A stretch of 64,000 nt of DNA. Origin: an uncultured Dehalococcoidia bacterium (lineage in GTDB: Bacteria > Chloroflexota > Dehalococcoidia > Lucifugimonadales > UBA3495). Of this stretch, positions 52,923-61,855 are shown in pieces. Position 1 is the first letter of the stretch. Each line of letters begins with the position of its first letter. The notes beneath the pieces are model-generated. The model saw only the letters and a list, made by a program, of their open reading frames with translations. It did no database searches and was not told where the DNA came from. The position numbers were made by a program, and so were the translations under genes. The stretch spans positions 784,880 to 848,879 of the forward strand of contig CATOSP010000002.1 in NCBI GenBank assembly GCA_951812625.1, given 5' to 3'.

Positions 52923-54123
52923 GCGCGTCCAACGCCTCCAGGACTCGTCCCACCCGGTAGATTCGTAATCCAGGTGGCTGAACCGGCGGGGCTCCATCTC
53001 CAGCGAACAGCACCTCGACCCGGTGACCAGCATCCTTCATTTGCTCGATTTCCTCTATCAGCGCCCGGTTCATAACCGCGGTCACGAGCATCACCGTCGC
53101 CCCGGTGGGAAGAGACGCGCGCTCCTCACGGAGCACCTCCGACAGAGGGGTCACCACATAGGGACCTGCCATAGCCAGGGCTTCCAGTACCAGGTTGAGC
53201 TGGGATGGGGATGCACTCATAGGTACCGTGATCCACTTACCCGAGTAGCTAGCAACGGCATTGCTGGCTAAGCCGAAGGTATACCCGTGTCCCCCGGCGT
53301 GATGCGCGACCGATGCGGCGGCGGTCACAGCACGCTCAAAATATCGGCGATTGCTTCCCTGCCACGCGTGTTCGCTGGTAGTGGCGTTCAACGCGATCAG
53401 CACGTTCAAGGAGACGACCGGCTCAAACACCTTGGTCTGGAGGCGGACTCTCCGCGCAGTAGCTTTCCAGTCGATATGCTTCATCGGGTCGGTGGACAGG
53501 TAGTCCCTCTGCCTCAGGAACCGAGTTGTGTCCTGCAAAATCGGCTTCGGGCCCTTGGCCTGTCCCAAGGGGTGCTCCTCAGGAAATACGAGCTGACCGA
53601 GGTCCACGATCCTGGGGTATACCAGCACGTAATCAACCCGCGACATGTTCGCCTCAGATGCACTGAAACCAAATATGTCACCGCTGCGGAGCCTAACCGG
53701 TCCTATCCGGTGGTAACCTCTGGACATGCACCGGAGGGAGTATTTCCATGAAGCTTTTTGATACGGCAACAATGATGTGGTAATCGTGTGCTGCTTGGTC
53801 ACGTCGGTGTTACTACCCCGGAGGATAGCGCCAGGCAGTTCAAGCCCTTGTGGAAAAGCGTCTTGGATGTCCACCCATATCAGGGGGAGCAACTTCTCGT
53901 TAGATAGGGTGACAGTGTATTCGATTGAATCTCCGATGAAGGCGCGTCCCTGAGACAGCTGCCGACGGTGGTCGACTCTCTGGAAGGCGAAGCGGTCCCA
54001 TACGCGTGCTGCCAATGACACAATGATCGCCAAGGAACCCACTATTAGAAGAAGGCCTTGGCTGGCTACCAGACCGACGAACACCATGAGCCCGCTAGCT
54101 GTTAACCAGAGTTCGTTACGCAT
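52900..54123 (-). CDS. DUF58 / vWA-like protein
   Basis: A 407-residue protein with ATG 54123 preceded by GGGGAGCC. Two hydrophobic helices near the N-terminus (LMVFVGLVASQGLLLIVGSLAII split by short turns) anchor it. The DUF58 hallmark is RQRDYLSTDPMKHIDWKATARR, with the vWA-like beginning LNVLIALNATTSEHAW; the MIDAS Asp at this place reads Asn, so metal binding may be lost. DUF58 proteins team with MoxR ATPases in maturation of exported or membrane complexes. Confidence 0.88.
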   Translation of the reverse strand: MRNELWLTASGLMVFVGLVASQGLLLIVGSLAIIVSLAARVWDRFAFQRVDHRRQLSQGRAFIGDSIEYTVTLSNEKLLPLIWVDIQDAFPQGLELPGAILRGSNTDVTKQHTITTSLLPYQKASWKYSLRCMSRGYHRIGPVRLRSGDIFGFSASEANMSRVDYVLVYPRIVDLGQLVFPEEHPLGQAKGPKPILQDTTRFLRQRDYLSTDPMKHIDWKATARRVRLQTKVFEPVVSLNVLIALNATTSEHAWQGSNRRYFERAVTAAASVAHHAGGHGYTFGLASNAVASYSGKWITVPMSASPSQLNLVLEALAMAGPYVVTPLSEVLREERASLPTGATVMLVTAVMNRALIEEIEQMKDAGHRVEVLFAGDGAPPVQPPGLRIYRVGRVLEALDAHESTSSN

Positions 54124-54222
54124 ACGGCTCCCCGGTATCTACTGTCAGTTCGTCAGCCGGAGGTGGGTGCTGGCATCCAATATCCGGGCAGTCAGGTTCT
54201 AACCAATGGCGACCTGTCGACG

Positions 54223-55191
54223 TTACACGGGAACTTGCACCTGTTCCAAAATGTCCTCGATAACCCGCTCTGGGGTCATTTCGCGGAGCCGCGCCTGGGA
54301 TTTGAGGATGAGGCGGTGGCAGAGGGCATACGGCGCCAGAACCTTGATGTCGTCCGGGGTCACGTAGCTCCTGCCTTGGACCGCTGCCATCGCTTGGCTG
54401 CACCGGAACAGTCCCATCGTCGCCCGTGGACTGGCCCCCAGCTCGACATCGGCATGGCAACGGGTGGCCTGCACCAAACGCACTACGTATTTTCGTAGGA
54501 CCGGTTCCAGGTGTACATGCCGAATCGCCTCTTGGTATGCCGCTAGGTCGCCGCCTCCGGCCACCGGCTCGATCTCGGCCAGTGGGTCGGCCGTTTGGAA
54601 CCGGGACAGCATAGCCTCTTCCTCAGACTCCATCGGGTAGCCAAGCCGCAGGCGCAACAAGAAACGGTCCAGCTGAGCTTCCGGGAGAGGGAAAGTTCCC
54701 TCAAGCTCGATGGGGTTCTGGGTAGCGATGACCATGAAGGGGCTTGGCAGGGCTATAGTAACGTCGTCCACCGTCAACTGCCGCTCGGCCATTGCCTCCA
54801 GCAGTGCTGACTGGGTGCGGGGAGTGGCACGGTTAATCTCGTCTGCAAGGACAACCTGTGCGATTACCGGACCTGCGCGGAACTCGAACTCGCCTTCCTT
54901 TTGGTTGTAGTAATGGATGCCCGTGATGTCGGAGGGCATCAGGTCCGGAGTAAACTGGATGCGCTTGAAGGTGCAGTCGAGGGAACTGGCCAGGCTTCTG
55001 GCCAAGGTAGTCTTGCCTGTGCCAGGCACATCTTCTACGAGGATGTGACCCCCGCTGAGAACCGCCGCCAGAGTTAGTTCGATGACTCCGCCCTTGCCGA
55101 CTAGGACTGTCTCGATGTTGGCCTTGATCCTAGCGGCCAATTCCGCGACCTCGCCGGTCAAGTAGGAGATTGGAGCCTCTTGCTGTGCCAT
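54223..55191 (-). CDS. MoxR-family AAA+ ATPase
   Basis: A 322-residue AAA+ chaperone-like ATPase. Walker A is EDVPGTGKTTLARSL, Walker B VVLADEINRATPRTQSALLEAM cut after the acidic pair, sensor 1 IATQNPIELEGTFPLPEAQ and the arginine-rich LDRFLLRL. The C-terminal lid includes RCHADVELGASPRAT and DDIKVLAPYALCHR. It opens the run MoxR-DUF58-DUF4129-kinase-PP2C and likely acts with DUF58 as a maturation machine. Confidence 0.94.
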   Translation of the reverse strand: MAQQEAPISYLTGEVAELAARIKANIETVLVGKGGVIELTLAAVLSGGHILVEDVPGTGKTTLARSLASSLDCTFKRIQFTPDLMPSDITGIHYYNQKEGEFEFRAGPVIAQVVLADEINRATPRTQSALLEAMAERQLTVDDVTIALPSPFMVIATQNPIELEGTFPLPEAQLDRFLLRLRLGYPMESEEEAMLSRFQTADPLAEIEPVAGGGDLAAYQEAIRHVHLEPVLRKYVVRLVQATRCHADVELGASPRATMGLFRCSQAMAAVQGRSYVTPDDIKVLAPYALCHRLILKSQARLREMTPERVIEDILEQVQVPV

Positions 55192-55295
55192 GACCGTTCG
55201 GAGCGCTTGGCGCAGTCGAATGGGTGTTCAATCGAGGGGCGGTCAGCAGCAACCTTCAGCCGGGGCGGAGCTGTGTGGGACCGGCTTCTCGATCG

Positions 55296-55997
55296 TTATC
55301 GACGACTCAGGTGCTCTTCTACCTCCCGAAGATCCTTGAAGGAGTCTACGCTCCGCCAAAACGCCCTGGACTTGATCGCCGAGATTTTGCCGGCCTTGGC
55401 CAAGCGTGGGAACGTCTCGGTCTCGTGGTCGCCTATCTCCGGCAGTTCTTGTGCTATCCGGCGGTCAAAAAGGTAAACTCCTGCGTTGATCCAGTGGGGC
55501 AATTCGACCTTTTCCTGGAAGCCAGTGACGCCGCCATTTTCGTCCATGTCCACCAGTCCATATGGGCTGACAAATGGGACGACCATGATGGTTGTCTGGT
55601 GAGAAGGGTCTGCCGCCTTGCTATCCTGGTATCTCCTCTTGATGGCATCGAAGCTCTCATCCGTGATCACGTCCCCGTTGAGAACAACCACCGTGTCCTC
55701 CCTTTCAGGGACCTGGGGAAAGCCCAGCTTGATGGCCCCGCCGCGGCCCAAAGGCGTGTCTTCAACGCTGTAGTGAGCGCGGATTCCGAAGTTACGCCCG
55801 TCACCGAAAAAGTCCTTGATCACCTGCCAACGGTACCCGGCCAGAAACACGACGTCAGTGACGCCGCCCGTCTTGAGCCATTCGATCTGGTGCCACAGAA
55901 TCGGCTGGCCATGTACAGGGACCATTGGCTTAGGCACAGTATCGGTCAGAGGCCGTAGCCTCTCACCCTTACCGCCTGCGAGAATCAAGGCATACAT
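55296..55997 (-). CDS. Sugar-1-phosphate nucleotidyltransferase
   Basis: A 233-residue enzyme joining a sugar phosphate with NTP. MYALILAGGKGERLRPLTDTVPKP is the nucleotide loop (shown to 20 residues: LILAGGKGERLRPLTD), followed by VVLNGDVITDE with the metal Asp, and WINAGVYLFDRR. It resembles HddC, GMP and dTDP-glucose-type members; which sugar and base is not clear. Its product could feed the GT4 enzyme or surface glycans. About 100 bases separate it from MoxR, same strand. Confidence 0.9.
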   Translation of the reverse strand: MYALILAGGKGERLRPLTDTVPKPMVPVHGQPILWHQIEWLKTGGVTDVVFLAGYRWQVIKDFFGDGRNFGIRAHYSVEDTPLGRGGAIKLGFPQVPEREDTVVVLNGDVITDESFDAIKRRYQDSKAADPSHQTTIMVVPFVSPYGLVDMDENGGVTGFQEKVELPHWINAGVYLFDRRIAQELPEIGDHETETFPRLAKAGKISAIKSRAFWRSVDSFKDLREVEEHLSRR

Positions 55998-56126
55998 GGA
56001 CGCCGCCCTCGCATTGATGATTGGGGCAAACCGGAAGTGAGTGGGGCCTAATATAACGGTCTCGACGTTAGACGGTCAAATGAGGAGTCTAGGATGTCCG
56101 CCACGCGATAGACGGTGGATAGCGGT

Positions 56127-56200
56127 TGGCTACCCGGCCTGGGTTCGAACCAGGGATTTCAGCTCCAAAGGCTGACGTGTTACCACTACACCACCGGGCA
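56127..56200 (-). tRNA. trnQ: tRNA-Gln (anticodon TTG)
   Basis: A complete cloverleaf: acceptor TGCCCGG pairs with CCGGGTA, D-stem GTGT/ACAC, anticodon stem TCAGC/GCTGA with loop CTTTGGA (anticodon TTG at 56168-56166), T-arm CCTGG-TTCGAAC-CCAGG, then G and an encoded CCA. The U1-A72 pair is usual in bacterial tRNA-Gln. Confidence 0.95.
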
Positions 56201-56275
56201 ATTAGTGGGGCCGCGGGATACGCCCCGTATCTCTATTCTGATACCGGTACACTATGGCGTCAAGTAATCCCAGGC

Positions 56276-56689
56276 CTATGATAATTCAGCCGCCAGGAAC
56301 CGCTCTAGGATAAGTACTGCGGCCGCCGCATCCACTGAACCCCTCTGGCGGGAAGGCTGCTGTCCCGATTCCCGCAGGATGGCCTCCGCTTCTACCGACG
56401 TGAACCGCTCGTCAGCGGTGTAAACAGGTATTGATGTGAGCTTTTTGAAGGTGTTGATGAACCGTAGAGCCCGGCGGGCTTGGTCTCCCGCGCCTCCGTC
56501 GACGGAGTAAGGCACACCCACCACGAATCCGTCTACCTTCCGCTCTTGCGCCACCATTAGCACTTGGTCCAGATCTTCGGACAACTTTGTGCGAACGAGG
56601 TGGCCTGCTGGGAAGACCAACGTGGTGGAAGTATCAGCGAACGCCATGCCGATACGCCGCTCCCCCAAGTCCAGCGCTAGAAGTCTCAG
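56276..56689 (-). CDS. ruvX: Holliday-junction resolvase-like RuvX/YqgF, likely CTG start
   Basis: A 137-residue RNase H-fold protein working in rRNA maturation and possibly junction resolution. The first usable ordinary start (TTG 56668) would omit the catalytic Asp. In frame upstream, CTG 56689 lies seven bases after AAGGAGG and gives (L/M)RLLALDLGERRIGMAFAD, matching the family N-terminus with its Asp in LALDLG. VDGFVVGVPYSVDG, VYTADERFTSVEAE and GSVDAAAAVLILERFL complete the active site. alaS lies just upstream, as in many bacteria. Confidence 0.9.
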   Translation of the reverse strand: MRLLALDLGERRIGMAFADTSTTLVFPAGHLVRTKLSEDLDQVLMVAQERKVDGFVVGVPYSVDGGAGDQARRALRFINTFKKLTSIPVYTADERFTSVEAEAILRESGQQPSRQRGSVDAAAAVLILERFLAAELS

Positions 56690-56764
56690 CGCCAGTCCTC
56701 CTTGACCGACCCAAGATACTGATGCGGATTCCCGAACGAACTGCGATGACGAGACGCTATGCAG

Positions 56765-59644
56765 TTATGTCAACGCCTGACGCACTAGATCTGCCACGCC
56801 GGAAAGGGCATCGTCCAGCTTGTCGGTTCGCCTACCGCCAGCTTGGGCTATCTCCGGGCGTCCGCCACCGCCTCCACCCATAACCTTAGCAGTATCCCTG
56901 GCAAGGTCGCCAGCATGGAGGCCCTTGCTCACCAGGTCGGGCGTTACCATCGCCACCAGTAAGGGATTGCCGTCGGTTACGCAGCCCAACATCACCACCG
57001 CGCTCTCGAGCTTTGCTTTGAGGAAGTCTCCCATTTCCCTCATAGCGTCCGGACCGGTCGCCGAGGTACGGGCCGAAACTACCTTCACTCCACCCACATC
57101 GGCGACGCGCCGCAAGAAAGACTCAGCTTCGGCACGCAAGTTCGACCGCTCCATCGCTGCCAACCTGCGCCGTATATCCTCGTTGTCCTGGAGTAAGCTG
57201 TCTAGCCGTGTCTCAAGTTCGGCCACAGGGGTTTGCAGCCTTTGCGAAAGAGCCTCCAGGCGTGCTGCCTGCTCTACGAACAGCTGCTCTGCCGCTCTCC
57301 CTGTCACGGCCTCTATGCGCCGCATTCCTCCGCCTATGCTTGACTCTCCAAGGACGAAAATGGTGCCCACTTGCCCGGTGGCTGAAACGTGAGTGCCTCC
57401 GCAGACCTCCAGGCTGAAGGGTTCGCCGTTGGACATACGGACAACTCTGACCACGTCGCCGTAACGGTCGCCAAAGAAGGCCAAAGCCCCCTGTCCCACC
57501 GCCTCGGTGTAGGTGGTCTCCTGGGCCGATACTTCAAGGTCTTCGCGTACCTTTTCGTTGGAGAGAGACTGTACGGCCAGTATCTCATCGGTCGACATGG
57601 GACTGACGTGGCTGAAGTCGAACCGCAGCCGTTCAGGGGCCACGTGGGAACCCGCCTGCCTGACGTGCCTTCCCAGCACCGAGCGAAGGCCAGCGTGCAG
57701 CAGGTGAGTACCACTGTGGTTCCGGGCCGCGTCCAGACGCCGGTGGGGATCCACCTCCGCGCTCACTCGCTCGCCGATGGAGATGTCTCCCCGTTGTACC
57801 ACGCCACGATGGACGATAAGCCCTGCCACCGGACTTTGGGTATCCTCGATGCCCACGACGGCGTTGGCTGACGTAATGGACCCTTGGTCTCCAACCTGAC
57901 CACCACCCTCGGGGTAAAAGGGCGTTTCCTGCAGCACCACCTCAACGCTCTGGCCCTGGGTAGCAAATCCCACCGACTCACCCTTCACCATGATGGCGGC
58001 CACCACTGACTCCTGGCCGAGGTCATCGTAGCCGACGAATTGGCTCCGCTCGACTCCCAGGTTCTCGTAGGCTGACAGCATCTCCATGCTGCCACCGAAC
58101 GATTGGGCGGCGCGAGACCGCTGCCGCTGGGCTTCCATCCTTAGCTCGAACCCCTCCATGTCCACTTCTATCCCAGCCTCGCGGGCAATCTCGGCGGTAA
58201 GCTCCGGGGGGAACCCGTAGGTATCGTACAGGACGAAGGTCTCATCACCAGACAAAGTTTTAGCGAAAACCTTCTGTTCTTCCTGGCCATACGGCAAGCC
58301 AGTTGTAATACCGGCTAAGAGACTTTGATAGACAGATGTAGTAAGAGGCAACCCCTCCTTTGTCAACCAGTCCTTCAGAAGTTGTTCAATAGCTTCCTGG
58401 TTTTCAACAACTCCCTCGTCTTCAATGTGGGACTCGAAATCTTCCCTGAAGGGTATAAGCACATTCTCTAACAGCGGCCGCCCTGTTCTTATAGACTCAG
58501 AGAAGACGTTTTCCTCCAGACTGATGACACGGAGGATGAAGTCCCGGTTTTCCGATAGCTCTCGGTATCCGGACTGGAAGTTGTCTATGACCACCTCGGC
58601 CACCTGTGACAGGAACGGCTCTTCGAGGCCCAACCTCCGGCCATAGCGGATGGCGCGTCTGACCACACGACGCAGTACGTAACCTCGGCCCTCGTTGCTT
58701 GGGACAACCCCGTCGCCGATGAGGAACGTCGCCGCACGAGAGTGTTCAGCCACAACCCTTAGGGAATAGTCGGTCTCCTGGTCCGCGCCGTAGCTCTTTC
58801 CTGTAAGCTCACAGGCCTTGGCGACCATCGGCCACAGGAGGTCCGTCTCGAATATGTTGGACTTCTCCTGAAGTACAGCGGCGGCGCGCTCGAGGCCCAT
58901 TCCTGTATCAACGCTGGGAGCGGGCAATGGGGATCGGTTACGCTCCGGGTCTTGGTAGAATTGCATGAACACTAGGTTCCAAAGCTCTACGAACCGCTCG
59001 CAATCGCAGTTGGGGTGGCAGCCCGGGATTCCTTGTGACTCTCCTGTGTCCCGCTCTGCCCGGAGCAGGTTAGTCAGTGCATCCGGTTCGAGCATTGGAG
59101 AGCAACCCTTCTCAGCGCCACCGTCATAGTGCAGTTCCGAGCACGGCCCAGTGGGACCTTCGGTGCCAGCTGGCCCCCACCAGTTGTCTGAGTCCCCGTA
59201 GCGGTAGATGCGTTCCGGAGGGATGCCAATCTGTTCGCGCCAGATCCCGTAGGCTTCATCGTCGTCCAGGTGGATGGTGACGAAGATGCGGTCGGCCTCC
59301 AGACCAAACCCCTGGGTCATTAGCTCCCAGGCGAAACCTACTGCGTCGTTCTTGAAGTAGTCGCCGATGCTGAAGTTGCCCAGCATCTCGAAGAAGGTTA
59401 AGTGCTTGTGGTCCCCCACCTCATCAATGTCAGTAGTGCGGAAACTCTTCTGTATGCTGGTTAGGCGGCGGGATGGCGGAGTTTGCTCTCCCATGAAAAA
59501 GGGTTTGAAAGGGACCATCCCGGCGCTGGTGAAAAGTAGCGTTGGGTCGCCCGCCGGGATGAGCGACGCGCTGGGCATTCTGAGGTGGCCGCGCTCTTCG
59601 AAAAAGCGAGTGTACAACTGTCTTATCTGATCGCCCGTCATCAT
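56765..59644 (-). CDS. alaS: Alanine--tRNA ligase
   Basis: A 959-residue class II synthetase. The start is ATG 59644 (or the next ATG), giving MTGDQIRQLYTRFFEERGH; an in-frame extension upstream is not family-like. Catalytic motifs include FTSAGMVPFKPFFMG, FFEMLGNFSIGDYFK and SVDTGMGLERAAA. Editing-domain zinc ligands are HSGTHLLHAG and CGGTHVSATG. The C-terminal C-Ala domain holds GGGGGGRPEIAQAGG. It is longer than the usual 870-880, mainly from an insertion of about 50 residues before LSGDETFVLYDTYGFP and a Cys-rich NCDCERF in the acceptor region. Confidence 0.97.
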   Translation of the reverse strand: MMTGDQIRQLYTRFFEERGHLRMPSASLIPAGDPTLLFTSAGMVPFKPFFMGEQTPPSRRLTSIQKSFRTTDIDEVGDHKHLTFFEMLGNFSIGDYFKNDAVGFAWELMTQGFGLEADRIFVTIHLDDDEAYGIWREQIGIPPERIYRYGDSDNWWGPAGTEGPTGPCSELHYDGGAEKGCSPMLEPDALTNLLRAERDTGESQGIPGCHPNCDCERFVELWNLVFMQFYQDPERNRSPLPAPSVDTGMGLERAAAVLQEKSNIFETDLLWPMVAKACELTGKSYGADQETDYSLRVVAEHSRAATFLIGDGVVPSNEGRGYVLRRVVRRAIRYGRRLGLEEPFLSQVAEVVIDNFQSGYRELSENRDFILRVISLEENVFSESIRTGRPLLENVLIPFREDFESHIEDEGVVENQEAIEQLLKDWLTKEGLPLTTSVYQSLLAGITTGLPYGQEEQKVFAKTLSGDETFVLYDTYGFPPELTAEIAREAGIEVDMEGFELRMEAQRQRSRAAQSFGGSMEMLSAYENLGVERSQFVGYDDLGQESVVAAIMVKGESVGFATQGQSVEVVLQETPFYPEGGGQVGDQGSITSANAVVGIEDTQSPVAGLIVHRGVVQRGDISIGERVSAEVDPHRRLDAARNHSGTHLLHAGLRSVLGRHVRQAGSHVAPERLRFDFSHVSPMSTDEILAVQSLSNEKVREDLEVSAQETTYTEAVGQGALAFFGDRYGDVVRVVRMSNGEPFSLEVCGGTHVSATGQVGTIFVLGESSIGGGMRRIEAVTGRAAEQLFVEQAARLEALSQRLQTPVAELETRLDSLLQDNEDIRRRLAAMERSNLRAEAESFLRRVADVGGVKVVSARTSATGPDAMREMGDFLKAKLESAVVMLGCVTDGNPLLVAMVTPDLVSKGLHAGDLARDTAKVMGGGGGGRPEIAQAGGRRTDKLDDALSGVADLVRQALT

Positions 59645-59862
59645 TCCGCGCCCCATTCTTGCTGTATTACGGATTACGTTATTTTGGTCGAAATTGTATT
59701 CCACGACGAAATGAGCGTCAATTACTGTGCCGACCTGGGACAGGAAGGCTGTTGACCCTCGGCAATCGCGGGCACTAGAATTGAAGTAGTGGTAGCCGGA
59801 TCACCGTCACCCAAGTGTGACTGGGCGGTAGCAATCACTGTTCACTGGGTATGGAGGTGTAA

Positions 59863-60117
59863 ATGGACTCCAGCATCATCGGTAAGATCGATAAGGCCAG
59901 GAAATACGCTGAGGAGAAAGAGAGGGTCACCATCTCCGAATTGAGCGTCCGCTTTGAGGGGAACCACAATACCTATCAGGTGGACTTCAGGTCGGGGAAT
60001 TGGTCTTGTGAATGCCACTTTTTCGAGACAAGGGCTGTGTGCAGCCACATCATGGCCCTTCAACGTATGCTGGCCGGGATGCTGGCCCAGAAACAGAACG
60101 CAACGGCAGCCTCCTGA
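59863..60117 (+). CDS. Small SWIM zinc-finger protein
   Basis: An 84-residue protein with a GGAGGTG site before ATG 59863. After a helical charged start, NHNTYQVDFRSGNWSCEC leads to the SWIM motif C-x-C-x(n)-C-x-H: CEC, then CSHIMAL. SWIM domains bind DNA or proteins. The family occurs in recombination and transposon-linked proteins. Function unknown; there is no partner gene nearby. A divergent start from alaS leaves 218 bases between. A 263-base gap follows before the MFS gene, with a GGGCTGG/CCAGCCC hairpin near 60159-60182. Confidence 0.78.
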   Translation: MDSSIIGKIDKARKYAEEKERVTISELSVRFEGNHNTYQVDFRSGNWSCECHFFETRAVCSHIMALQRMLAGMLAQKQNATAAS

Positions 60118-60380
60118 CCTCCGGCGGAGGCTTTGCCACTGGTAACCACGTGCTTTCGGGCTGGACTAGATGCGCCAGCCCGCTTTCAATCGTTGAACCC
60201 CGCTGTTACACTCACCCCCATCAGAAACTCCTTCGAGACTGGGCCGTTCGGAATATCCTCTCCAGTCATATCGGTCGGTCAAGGCTTGAGTTGACTGCAA
60301 ATGGCCCGCCTGGGTCCCGAATCCGTGGCATCAGATAGACTACGGGTACGGTAAATGGGCGGTCAGTTGGGCCACACGGG

Positions 60381-61718
60381 TTGCAGCAAGAAACAAACGT
60401 AAATCAAACAGGCCCCAACTCCCGCACATTATTACCACCCGCCCTGCAGTATCCGGCGTACCGCCTCTACTGGCTCGGGATGCTGGTCTCGGTCAGTGGT
60501 TTTCAGATGTTCCGGGCAGCCCAAGCCTGGTTCGTTTACGAACTCACCGGGTCCCCCCTCTTCCTGGGCTACGCGGCCGCCGCCAGCGCAGCCCCGGGCA
60601 TCGTATTCAACCTCTTCGGCGGTGTGTTCGCCGACAAACTGGACAAGCGCTTGCTGGTGATGGCCACCCAGGCTGCCAATGCCGGGCTGATACTCCTGCT
60701 CGGGGTGATGACGCTTCTGGACGTGGTGGAGGTGTGGCATGTGCTCGTTATCGTGTTCCTGGCCGGTTCGGTAGAGGCTTTCGATACTCCGGCTCGCCAG
60801 GCTATCTACCCGCACTTGATCGACCGGCGTGCAATGATGAGCGCCGTCGCGCTGAACTCGTCAGTCTGGTCGGGCAACCGCATTGTCGCGCCGGCAATCG
60901 CGGGTTTCATCATCGCCCTGACCAACATGGAAACGTCGTTCTTTGTGGCCGCTTTCTGTTTCGCCGTGATGGCGTTCGTCATGGTCTTTCTGAAAGTCCC
61001 GGCCATTCCCCAGGGCGGTCATGGCAACCCCTTGCAAGACATGGTCGAGGGGCTGAATTTCATCGGTCGCAACTCCATATTCTCGTTCTTGATCGGAATG
61101 ACCTTCTTCAACAGCTTCTTTGGCATGGCTTACGTGTTCCTGATGCCCATGTTTGCCCAAGACAGCCTTGGATTGGGTGCAGGAGAATACGGTACCCTCC
61201 TTAGCGCCGGTGGTGTAGGCTCGTTGCTCGTCACCCTATGGCTTGGCTCCAGGAAAGACACCCGCTTCAAGGGACTGTTGATAATCGGCGGCGCCGTGCT
61301 GTTCGGCGTTTCGCTGATAGTATTCGGTCTCACGTCCAGGTACATCGGTTCCTTCGAGTTGGCCCTGGTAATCCTGTTCCTGATGGGTACCGTAACCTCG
61401 ACTTACATGATTTCAATTCAAAGTTCGCTGCAAATGATGGTGCCCGACCGGATGCGTGGGCGCGTCATGGGGTTCTACGGAATGACCTGGAGCATCATGC
61501 CACTGGGAGGGTTACAGGCAGGGGCTTTGGCCAATATCGCATTCATCGGCGCGCCGTTCGCCGTGGTCATCGGAGGCGTGGCCGTGGCCGCCTTCGCCGT
61601 TGGCCCCGCACTGCTGAACGGCAAAGTACGCAACCTAGGACGGGAATTGGCCCAAGCGGAAACGGAAGCTATGGCACCCCAACAGCCTCAACCGGCCGCG
61701 TCTTCCGACGATGGTTGA
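60381..61718 (+). CDS. MFS transporter (EntS-like)
   Basis: A 445-residue membrane protein with about twelve helices, starting at TTG 60381 (weak ribosome site). LQYPAYRLYWLGMLVSVSG, FGGVFADKLDKR in the first cytoplasmic loop, and SVEAFDTPARQAIYP are typical of MFS_3 exporters; PDRMRGRVMGFYGM marks the second half. The C-terminal tail is Gln/Ala-rich and hydrophilic. It is related to the gene at 22878-24110. Cargo unknown. Confidence 0.88.
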   Translation: MQQETNVNQTGPNSRTLLPPALQYPAYRLYWLGMLVSVSGFQMFRAAQAWFVYELTGSPLFLGYAAAASAAPGIVFNLFGGVFADKLDKRLLVMATQAANAGLILLLGVMTLLDVVEVWHVLVIVFLAGSVEAFDTPARQAIYPHLIDRRAMMSAVALNSSVWSGNRIVAPAIAGFIIALTNMETSFFVAAFCFAVMAFVMVFLKVPAIPQGGHGNPLQDMVEGLNFIGRNSIFSFLIGMTFFNSFFGMAYVFLMPMFAQDSLGLGAGEYGTLLSAGGVGSLLVTLWLGSRKDTRFKGLLIIGGAVLFGVSLIVFGLTSRYIGSFELALVILFLMGTVTSTYMISIQSSLQMMVPDRMRGRVMGFYGMTWSIMPLGGLQAGALANIAFIGAPFAVVIGGVAVAAFAVGPALLNGKVRNLGRELAQAETEAMAPQQPQPAASSDDG

Positions 61719-61855
61719 GTATCTCAGTCTTCGATTAGACTAATCAAAAGCACCTGCCGGTCTGTTGACGCTGAACGAAGTCTACAGGTCGCCAATAAGC
61801 TCATGCCTTCTCGCCCCATAAACGTGAGCTCACGGGCTGGTACTGTCGTTGACAT

